Assembly: GCA_003222555.1 (NCBI GenBank)
Contig: QHWL01000057.1
Location: 1-7,485 of the forward strand
Source: Acidobacteriota bacterium
GTDB taxonomy: Bacteria > Acidobacteriota > Vicinamibacteria > Vicinamibacterales > CAVVIG01
Length of the DNA stretch: 7,485 bases
Direction: 5' to 3'
Shown: positions 1 through 5,078 of the stretch, piece by piece
How the letters are laid out: the number at the start of each line of letters is the position of its first letter
Numbering within the stretch: the stretch's first letter is position 1
Program-made: the position numbers and the translations under genes
Notes under the pieces: model-generated
Databases searched by the model: none
The model's input: the letters and a program-made list of their open reading frames with translations, nothing else
Told to the model about the DNA's origin: nothing

Positions 1-582
1 TATCGCCTGCCCGATACATTCACGCCGGGATCGGTCGCCGGCGCCCTTCTCAACACATGGCAGGTCGCGACGATCGTGCAGGCCACGTCAGGGCAGCCGT
101 TCACGCCCGGACTGATGACCAACCGCTCCCGGAGTGGGGTACTTGGGGGGCAGGCCGGGATCGACCGGCCGGATCTCATACCTGGGGTTCGGCCCGAGGA
201 TGTCACGACGGGTGTCTCGCGAGGGTGCGGAAACATCAAGGCGGGAACGCCGGTGAGGACGGCGGACTTGTGGTTCGACCCGTGCGCCTTCACGATTCCA
301 CAGGTGGGCACGTTGGGGAACGCACCAAGAAATGCCTTTCGACTTCCCGGCTATTCACGGGTCGATTTGTCATTCATGAAGATGATTCCCCTCGGCAGAT
401 CGGTGCGCACTGAACTCCGCGTCGAAGTGTTCAATGTCTTGAATCGGGTGAATCTCGGAATTCCGGACCGGATTGTGTATGGCGCTCTGACCAATGTCGA
501 AAATCCCCTGGTGACCGCAGGGCTGATCACAACCGCTGACGCAGCACGGCAGGCACAACTGTCTGTGAGGTTGAGCTTCTGA
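1..582 (+). CDS. TonB-dependent receptor, Oar-like, C-terminal fragment
   Basis: The reading frame is open from the first base, so this is the 3' end of a longer gene; 193 residues are visible before the TGA stop. It is the distal part of an outer-membrane beta-barrel. The visible pattern is typical of the acidobacterial Oar-like (carboxypeptidase-regulatory-domain) TonB-dependent receptors: a W-F-D-P-x-A-F segment, then G-T-L-G-N-A-P-R-N, then L-P-G-Y-S-R-V-D-L-S-F, then a strand ending E-V-F-N-V-L-N-R-V-N-L-G-I-P. The last residues are S-V-R-L-S-F, and a C-terminal phenylalanine on a beta-strand is the usual BAM recognition signal of outer-membrane proteins. Family members are around 1000 residues with a plug domain and TonB box, which lie outside the window. 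The substrate cannot be inferred; these receptors are often linked to uptake of large organic nutrients. The neighbouring pilT unit is convergent and unrelated. Confidence 0.85.
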   Translation, partial: YRLPDTFTPGSVAGALLNTWQVATIVQATSGQPFTPGLMTNRSRSGVLGGQAGIDRPDLIPGVRPEDVTTGVSRGCGNIKAGTPVRTADLWFDPCAFTIPQVGTLGNAPRNAFRLPGYSRVDLSFMKMIPLGRSVRTELRVEVFNVLNRVNLGIPDRIVYGALTNVENPLVTAGLITTADAARQAQLSVRLSF

Positions 583-583
583 A

Positions 584-603
584 GACGTCGCGCGTGCGGC
601 GTC
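584..603 (+). terminator. candidate hairpin terminator after the TonB receptor
   Basis: An 8-base-pair stem, GACGTCGC (584-591) with GCGGCGTC (596-603), closes a four-base loop and contains one T-G wobble. It starts one base after the receptor stop codon and lies between two convergent genes. A run of T is weak (GTGTCGTTT follows), so it is either a poor intrinsic terminator or simply a 3'-end-protecting stem. Confidence 0.4.
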
Positions 604-676
604 GTGTCGTTTGATGGGCCCGTCTAGTCGCGTAGTGTGTAAGGGATTTCGTGGCTTGGCTGCATTGGATTCTGGA

Positions 677-1783
677 TCAGGTGCGCGCGCCGGCGTGAGC
701 AGGTGCTGGCGCATTGCGCTTCATTAGCGCCTCGAATCCGGGTTTATCGACGCTTTTGGCCAGCGCTTCGTCGGGAGCGACGAGTTTTTTCGTCACCAGA
801 TCGAGCAGCGCGTCGTTCAGGCTCACCATCCCGACCGCGCGACCGACTTGCATCATCGACGGAATCTGAAACGTTTTTCCCTCGCGGATCAGATTGCTGA
901 TCGCCAGCGTCGAGATTAGCACCTCGAGGGCGGCGATGCGTCCTCCGCCGAGCTTGCGGCACAGTGTCTGGGCGATCACGCCGCGGAGCGATTCCGACAA
1001 CATGATGCGGATCTGCGCCTGCCGATCCGCGGGGAACTGATCGATGACGCGGTCGACCGTCGACGCGGCGGTCGTCGTGTGAAGCGTGCCGAACACGAGA
1101 TGCCCGGTCTCGGCCGTTTCGATCGCGATGGCGACGGTTTCAAGGTCGCGCAGCTCGCCGACCAGCACGATGTCGGGGTCTTCGCGGAGCGCCGCACGGA
1201 GGGCATCCCTGAAGGAATCGGTGTGCGTCCGGACCTCTCGCTGGTTGATCAGGCATTGCTGGTTGGAGTGCACGAACTCGATCGGGTCCTCGATCGTGAT
1301 GATGTGTTCGTGACGACTGCGGTTGATGTAATCGATCATCGCGCAGAGCGTCGTGGACTTGCCCGATCCTGTCGGGCCGGTGACGAGGACTAGCCCCTTG
1401 GTCAGCTGACACAATGCGAGGATGTGAGTCGACAGCCCCAGCTGCTCGGCGGTGAGAATCTTCGAGGGGATGACGCGGAACACGGCGCCGGGACCGTTCC
1501 GATCGACGAAGCAATTCGCGCGGAACCTGGCGAGACCCGGAATATCGTAGGCGAAATCGGTGTCGTGCCGCTCGTTGAACTCCTTCCGGTTCTTCTCCGA
1601 CATGATCGGCGCAAGGAGCTGCACGAGATCGGCGGCGACCAGCGGCGGCATCGCGGCATCGAGCGGCTGCATGCGGCCGTCTTTGCGGATGATTGGCGTC
1701 GAGCCGACGCACAGATGGAGATCCGAGGCGCCCCCGGCGCACATGGCGTGAAAAAGGCGATCGATGGCCGCCGCTTCGCTCAT
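677..1783 (-). CDS. pilT: type IV pilus retraction ATPase PilT
   Basis: This is a hexameric secretion-superfamily ATPase at the inner-membrane base of type IV pili; it drives pilin depolymerisation and so twitching, adhesion and DNA uptake. The 368-residue length fits PilT (about 345-370). The N-terminal PAS-like domain covers roughly residues 1-115, with the PilT-type S-D-L-H-L at 20-24. Walker A is G-P-T-G-S-G-K-S at 136-143, the Asp box I-T-I-E-D-P-I-E-F at 162-170, Walker B with R-E-D-P-D-I-V-L-V-G-E at 200-210, and the His box T-G-H-L-V-F-G-T-L-H-T at 226-236. The PilT signature normally close to A-I-R-N-L-I-R-E reads A-I-S-N-L-I-R-E at 294-301. The ATG start overlaps the previous gene's stop (ATGA) and has GAGGTGA about seven bases upstream, so translation is probably coupled. 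No other pilus genes are in the window. A PilU or other PilT-family paralogue is possible, but motifs and length favour PilT itself. Confidence 0.93.
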   Translation of the reverse strand: MSEAAAIDRLFHAMCAGGASDLHLCVGSTPIIRKDGRMQPLDAAMPPLVAADLVQLLAPIMSEKNRKEFNERHDTDFAYDIPGLARFRANCFVDRNGPGAVFRVIPSKILTAEQLGLSTHILALCQLTKGLVLVTGPTGSGKSTTLCAMIDYINRSRHEHIITIEDPIEFVHSNQQCLINQREVRTHTDSFRDALRAALREDPDIVLVGELRDLETVAIAIETAETGHLVFGTLHTTTAASTVDRVIDQFPADRQAQIRIMLSESLRGVIAQTLCRKLGGGRIAALEVLISTLAISNLIREGKTFQIPSMMQVGRAVGMVSLNDALLDLVTKKLVAPDEALAKSVDKPGFEALMKRNAPAPAHAGART

Positions 1784-2307
1784 GACTGCGTCACCTCGTT
1801 GACTTCGATGATGTGGGCGACGTTGACGATGAGCGTCATGCCGTCGGCGGTTTCGAAGTAGCGAAAGGGCTCGGGCTGGCGTGCCCAGTCGCTCAGGCGG
1901 TCGCGTCCCTCGGGCCGGTACACGCGCACGGCGCCGACGATCCGCTGGCCGTTCGACAGCAGCACCGACACGAACCGCCGCGTCGCCACGTCGTATCCCG
2001 GGTCGCCGCGCGCTTCGTCGCCGCCGAGCGCAACCATGACCACCTGATGGCGGTTGTACAGCACCGTGTGGGCGCGGCCAACCGACTGGATCTCGAAGGG
2101 AAAGAAGCCCGATTCCGAGTTCAGCAGGTCGCCGACCCGCTCCGGACCGGTGTGCCGCGCGCTTCCGCCGGCGATGAAGAAACAGCCCTGCGTCGTCAGC
2201 CCGCCCGACAGCGTCACGACCGCGTCGGTGCGTTGCTTCACGATGCGGAAATCGGAGGGTGACGGCTCACTATTCACGTCTGGGGTGTTATCGGCGCGCC
2301 GCACCAC
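1780..2307 (-). CDS. uncharacterised two-repeat protein coupled to pilT
   Basis: I do not recognise a named function. The 175-residue product has no signal peptide or membrane segment and is probably cytoplasmic. Two halves align with each other: residues 29-94 and 112-172. Matching blocks are V-x-L-S-x-G with a G five residues on (31-41 and 115-125), E-R-V-G-D-L-L-N with D-R-L-S-D-W-A-R (56-63, 136-143), F-F-P-F-E with F-R-Y-F-E (68-72, 148-152), and T-V-L-Y-N-x-x-x-V-V-x-V with T-L-I-V-N-x-x-x-I-I-x-V (81-92, 158-169). Small proteins with a single such block exist in many bacteria (from memory DUF6812-like; not verified). The stop overlaps the pilT ATG by four bases, which implies co-regulation with pilus retraction. 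The start is uncertain: GTG at 2307 has AAGGGG about 12 bases upstream, a long spacing; GTG at 2304 or 2277 is possible, and the conserved part begins only near residue 20. Confidence 0.75.
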   Translation of the reverse strand: MVRRADNTPDVNSEPSPSDFRIVKQRTDAVVTLSGGLTTQGCFFIAGGSARHTGPERVGDLLNSESGFFPFEIQSVGRAHTVLYNRHQVVMVALGGDEARGDPGYDVATRRFVSVLLSNGQRIVGAVRVYRPEGRDRLSDWARQPEPFRYFETADGMTLIVNVAHIIEVNEVTQS

Positions 2308-2333
2308 TTCACATGCACGCCCCTTCGCGCCAG

Positions 2334-2382
2334 TTCACCATTTCTCGTCGATGGGTATATGCTGTCGTAAATCCTGGTCCAA
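2334..2382. promoter_or_regulatory. divergent promoter region with overlapping -10 candidates
   Basis: This lies within the 107-base gap between the pilT unit and the secreted-protein pair. On the + strand TTCACC (2334-2339), a 16-base spacer and TATATG (2356-2361) form a weak sigma-70-like promoter. On the - strand TTGGAC (2382-2377), a 17-base spacer and TATACC (2359-2354) form another. The two -10 hexamers overlap, so the promoters would compete. Each match is only partial, so this is a suggestion from pattern alone. Confidence 0.25.
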
Positions 2383-2414
2383 GCCCGAGGGCACCTTTGA
2401 AAGGAGCGAACGGA

Positions 2415-3188
2415 ATGAGAAACGGTGTGAGTGCTGCAATTATCGTGATAGCCGCTTCTTGGCTCGTGATACCGATCGCGGCGCAGGCCCCGGCCACGGC
2501 GGCTTCCGCCTACAGGGGAGCACGGACACCGGACGGCAAGCCCAACTTGAACGGCATCTGGCAGACGTTGAGCACTGCACATTGGAACCTCGAGGCCCAT
2601 ACCGCTGACGATGGAGTGCCCGCCGGGCAAAGCGTGGTGGAAGGTAACGACATCCCGTACCAGCCGGCGGCGCTGGCACAAAGACGGGCGAATTTCGAAA
2701 AGCGGACGACCGCCGATCCCTTGACGAAGTGTCATCTCCCCGGAGTCCCGCGCGTCACGTATATCCCCTTCCCCTTTCAGATTGTTCAAACACCCAAGTA
2801 CGTGTCGATGCTTTACGAGTACTCCAACGTCACTCGCATCATCTACACTGACGGAAGCCCGCATCCCCCTCCGCTGGATCTGTGGATGGGAGATTCGCGC
2901 GGCCGCTGGGAAGGAGATACGTTGGTCGTGGATGTGACGCAGTTGAACGACCTGACCTGGCTCGACATGGCGGGGAATTTCCACAGCGATGCGCTGCATG
3001 TGACCGAACGCTATACGCCCGTGGATGCGGACCACATCCGCTACGAAGCGACCTTAGAGGATCCGAAGGTGTTTACGCGCCCCTGGAAATTGAACCTGCT
3101 TCTCTACCGTCGACTGGAACAGAATCTTCAGATCCTGGATTATGTTTGCGTCGATTTCATTCAACGAAAATACGTTACCAGCAAATGA
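2415..3188 (+). CDS. exported protein of unknown function, acidobacterial RTPDG-type family (copy 1)
   Basis: The frame is open upstream to 2259, but ATG 2415 is chosen because AAAGGAG sits eight bases before it and a clear signal peptide follows: M-R-N-G, a hydrophobic core at about 6-21, and an A-Q-A cleavage site near residue 25. The mature protein (total 257 residues) begins with the R-T-P-D-G-K-P-N-L-N-G-I-W motif (37-49) seen on many secreted acidobacterial proteins. Further blocks are K-C-H-L-P-G-V-P-R (105-113), a tyrosine-rich strand region (116-145), W-M-G-D-S-R-G-R-W-E-G-D-T-L-V-V-D (157-173), F-H-S-D-A-L-H-V-x-E-R-Y (189-200), Y-E-A-T-L-E-D-P-K-V-F-T-R-P (210-223) and a C-terminal cysteine (245). 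Cys106 and Cys245 are both kept in the downstream paralogue, so a disulfide is plausible. No catalytic motif is known to me. It is probably periplasmic or secreted and co-transcribed with the next gene. Confidence 0.85.
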   Translation: MRNGVSAAIIVIAASWLVIPIAAQAPATAASAYRGARTPDGKPNLNGIWQTLSTAHWNLEAHTADDGVPAGQSVVEGNDIPYQPAALAQRRANFEKRTTADPLTKCHLPGVPRVTYIPFPFQIVQTPKYVSMLYEYSNVTRIIYTDGSPHPPPLDLWMGDSRGRWEGDTLVVDVTQLNDLTWLDMAGNFHSDALHVTERYTPVDADHIRYEATLEDPKVFTRPWKLNLLLYRRLEQNLQILDYVCVDFIQRKYVTSK

Positions 3189-3230
3189 GTCGATCCCCGT
3201 GCTCTGGGGTATAGGGAAGGGAAGGTTCAG

Positions 3231-4217
3231 GTGAGCAATCGATTCTTTACTTCAATGGGCACCGTGGCCGGCCTGGTTGCGGCGATCGTCTTGCTCTCTC
3301 TTGCGCCGGGGTTCGCTGGACAGGCGCCGGCGGCAAGACCTGGAGCTGCGGGAGTCTACGTTCCGCCACGCACCCCGGACGGCCAGCCCGACATGCAGGG
3401 CATGTGGCTGCCGGGGGGCGAAGGCTTGCCGATGGAGCGAGCCAGTATTGTTGCACCGGCGCCCGCCGCGGGTGGAGACGGTGCACCCGCGCCGGCGGGC
3501 GGTGGCCGAGGCGGTGGCGGCCGGGGCGGTGCGGGCCCGAGACCGACGATGATTGTGGATCCCCCGGACGGGAAAGTTCCGTTCCAGCCGTGGGCGCTGG
3601 CGAGAAGGGCGGAGATAATCGACAACCAGGACAAATTCGAGTTCGTCGATCCGCGCGTGCGTTGCCTGCCGGCCGGTGTGCCGCGCGTCAATCTGCCTAT
3701 CGTCTTCAATACCTACCAGATTCTGCAGACTCCTGGACACGTGGTGTTCCTCTACGAGTGGAGTCATCTCTATCGCGACATCCCCCTGGACGGGCGTCCG
3801 CATGTCGACCCGAAGATCCGGCTGTGGATGGGAGATCCCCGTGGCCACTGGGAGGGAAACACGCTCGTCGTCGACTCAACGAATTTCACCGACAAAACCC
3901 ATCTTCTCGGGAACGGTGCGCCGCCGGTCGGCGTGCCGGCCGGCGCTCTCACGGGTGGTCAGGGTGTGTTCCACAGCGAGGCGCTCCACGTGGTCGAACG
4001 TTTTACGATGGCCAATGCGAACACGATCGCGTACGAAGCGACGCTCGAGGATCCGAAGGTGTTCACGAGACCATTCAAGATCGCCTGGAACGCGTTCCAG
4101 CGGGCGCCCAAGGATCACCAGCTCTATGAGTACGCATGCTTCGAGGGGGATCACGATACCGTGCGCCGCATGACCGGCGTGGACATTGATCCGTCACTGA
4201 ATGTCGGCGGACGTTGA
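3231..4217 (+). CDS. exported protein of unknown function, acidobacterial RTPDG-type family (copy 2)
   Basis: This is a tandem paralogue of the preceding gene, 42 bases downstream and probably in the same transcript. The GTG start at 3231 follows a purine-rich GGGAAGGGAAGG; ATG at 3255 is an alternative start that still keeps the hydrophobic segment. The signal peptide core is about residues 10-29. R-T-P-D-G-Q-P-D-M-Q-G-M-W lies at 47-59. Residues 75-105 are an Ala-Pro-Gly-Arg low-complexity stretch absent from copy 1. After it the two proteins run in parallel: R-C-L-P-A-G-V-P-R (144-152), W-M-G-D-P-R-G-H-W-E-G-N-T-L-V-V-D (199-215), F-H-S-E-A-L-H-V-V-E-R-F (247-258), Y-E-A-T-L-E-D-P-K-V-F-T-R-P (268-281) and Y-A-C-F-E (301-305). 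A loop of about 15-20 residues (226-246) is extra here. Length is 328 residues. Cys145 and Cys303 match the cysteine pair of copy 1. The function is unknown; a carbohydrate- or ligand-binding beta-rich fold is only a guess. Confidence 0.87.
   Translation: MSNRFFTSMGTVAGLVAAIVLLSLAPGFAGQAPAARPGAAGVYVPPRTPDGQPDMQGMWLPGGEGLPMERASIVAPAPAAGGDGAPAPAGGGRGGGGRGGAGPRPTMIVDPPDGKVPFQPWALARRAEIIDNQDKFEFVDPRVRCLPAGVPRVNLPIVFNTYQILQTPGHVVFLYEWSHLYRDIPLDGRPHVDPKIRLWMGDPRGHWEGNTLVVDSTNFTDKTHLLGNGAPPVGVPAGALTGGQGVFHSEALHVVERFTMANANTIAYEATLEDPKVFTRPFKIAWNAFQRAPKDHQLYEYACFEGDHDTVRRMTGVDIDPSLNVGGR
3453..3545 (+). repeat. Ala/Pro/Gly-rich low-complexity segment within the secreted protein
   Basis: About 31 codons encode alternating Ala-Pro and then Gly-Gly-Gly-Arg-type repeats, made of repeated GGCGG/GGTGG units. 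It is in frame with the gene and sits between the N-terminal motif and the conserved core, so it is most likely a flexible linker that can change length by slippage. Similar Gly-Arg-rich linkers are common in acidobacterial secreted proteins. Confidence 0.7.
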
Positions 4218-4250
4218 AGCGCGGGCGATCCGCGTCGGAGACGACGTTTG

Positions 4251-4323
4251 AACGCAGAGCTCGCAGAGCACGCTGAGAAATCTTTGGGCATTTCTTCTCG
4301 GCGGCCTCTGCGGTCTCTGCGTT
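4251..4323. repeat. long imperfect hairpin of 9-base CGCAGAG units; dispersed-repeat type and likely bidirectional terminator
   Basis: The left arm holds three 9-base units: AACGCAGAG (4251-4259), CTCGCAGAG (4260-4268) and CACGCTGAG (4269-4277), running on into AAA. The right arm mirrors them as TTCTCGGCG (4295-4303), CTCTGCG (4306-4312) and CTCTGCG (4315-4321) followed by TT. The pairing is three helical blocks separated by two-base mismatches, with the loop at 4280-4294. It fills most of the 122-base gap between two convergent genes, 33 bases after one stop and 17 bases from the other. From general knowledge, CGCAGAG/CTCTGCG arrays of this kind recur in intergenic regions of many bacterial genomes; that this one is repeated elsewhere in its genome is inferred. 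T-rich ends are modest, so terminator action is plausible rather than shown. Confidence 0.8.
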
Positions 4324-4339
4324 TAACGTGATCTGTTCA

Positions 4340-5077
4340 TCAGAGCCGGTAGGCACCTCGCGCGGCCCGGGCTCTGATCTTCAGCAGCTCGCGCAGCATG
4401 CCGAATCCATCGCGCACGATCGCCACCTGCGACTCCTCGCGATAGTGCCACTCGATCGGCACTTCGACGATGCGCATCCGCTGTTCGCGCGCGGCGATGA
4501 GCACTTCGAGGTCGAACGCCCAGCCTTCCACGGTCACCATCGGGAAAATAGACCCCACGGCCGCCGCCGTAAACATCTTGAAGCCGCATTGCGAGTCTTC
4601 GATGCCGGGCAGCGCCAGCCGCTGCACCGCGAAGTTGAAGAGCCGTCCCATCAAGTGCCGGTGCGCCGGCTCGCCGACGCGCCTCGCCGTGGCGCCCTCA
4701 CGGATGCCGATAGCGAGGTCGAACCCCGCCGCGACCGGCGGAAGAAACCGCGGGATTTCGCCCACCGGCATGGAAAGGTCGGCGTCGCACATGAAGCGGT
4801 ACGCCCCGCGCGCCGCCACCAGGCCCGCTTTCACGGCGCCCCCTTTGCCTCTGTGCGGCTCGCGCTGCACGATCACACGGGGCTCGGTGCTGGCGAACCG
4901 GTCGCCGATCCGCGCCGTCTGGTCGCGCGATCCATCGTCGACCAGGCGGATTTCCCAGTCCCACGGCTGCTGGCGGAGGTAATCGCACAGGGTGCCCAGC
5001 GTGGCCGCGACCCGGCGCTCCTCGTTGAATGCGGGCACGATGACCGAGAGCGCGATCGGATCGGCCGCCGGCACCAT
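4340..5077 (-). CDS. GT2 glycosyltransferase, polyprenyl-phosphate glucosyl/mannosyl-transferase-like
   Basis: This probably moves a sugar from a nucleotide donor to a polyprenyl phosphate at the cytoplasmic face of the inner membrane, giving the lipid-linked donor used by GT39/PMT enzymes. The frame is open up to 5182, but ATG 5077 is chosen because the GT-A domain starts right after it and the upstream gene ends one base before; GGTGGTGAG precedes it. Length is 245 residues. Visible motifs are S-V-I-V-P-A-F-N-E-E (11-20), L-V-D-D-G-S (45-50), H-R-G-K-G-G-A-V-K-A-G (75-85), the metal-binding D-A-D (98-100) and a D-S-Q-C-G-F-K-M-F block with a following W-A-F-D-L-E-V-L, which are characteristic of the dolichyl-phosphate glucosyltransferase (ALG5)/DPM1-like branch. 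There is no C-terminal membrane pair, so it would be a soluble or peripheral enzyme. The exact sugar cannot be read from sequence. Confidence 0.88.
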   Translation of the reverse strand: MVPAADPIALSVIVPAFNEERRVAATLGTLCDYLRQQPWDWEIRLVDDGSRDQTARIGDRFASTEPRVIVQREPHRGKGGAVKAGLVAARGAYRFMCDADLSMPVGEIPRFLPPVAAGFDLAIGIREGATARRVGEPAHRHLMGRLFNFAVQRLALPGIEDSQCGFKMFTAAAVGSIFPMVTVEGWAFDLEVLIAAREQRMRIVEVPIEWHYREESQVAIVRDGFGMLRELLKIRARAARGAYRL

Positions 5078-5078
5078 C

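Noticed and set aside
2259..2414. N-terminal extension of the first secreted protein (starting at 2259)
   Set aside because: It would overlap the divergent gene and its promoter region and place 52 residues ahead of a clean signal peptide; ATG 2415 has a well-placed AAAGGAG.
3194..3212. Small CCCC/GGGG hairpin between the two secreted paralogues
   Set aside because: The stem is only about four base pairs with no T run, and the short gap favours co-transcription.
4075..4356. 93-residue reading frame on the - strand containing N-A-E-T-A-E-A-A-E
   Set aside because: It reads through the CGCAGAG hairpin repeat and into the antisense of the secreted protein; it has no credible ribosome site and is the usual spurious product of this repeat.
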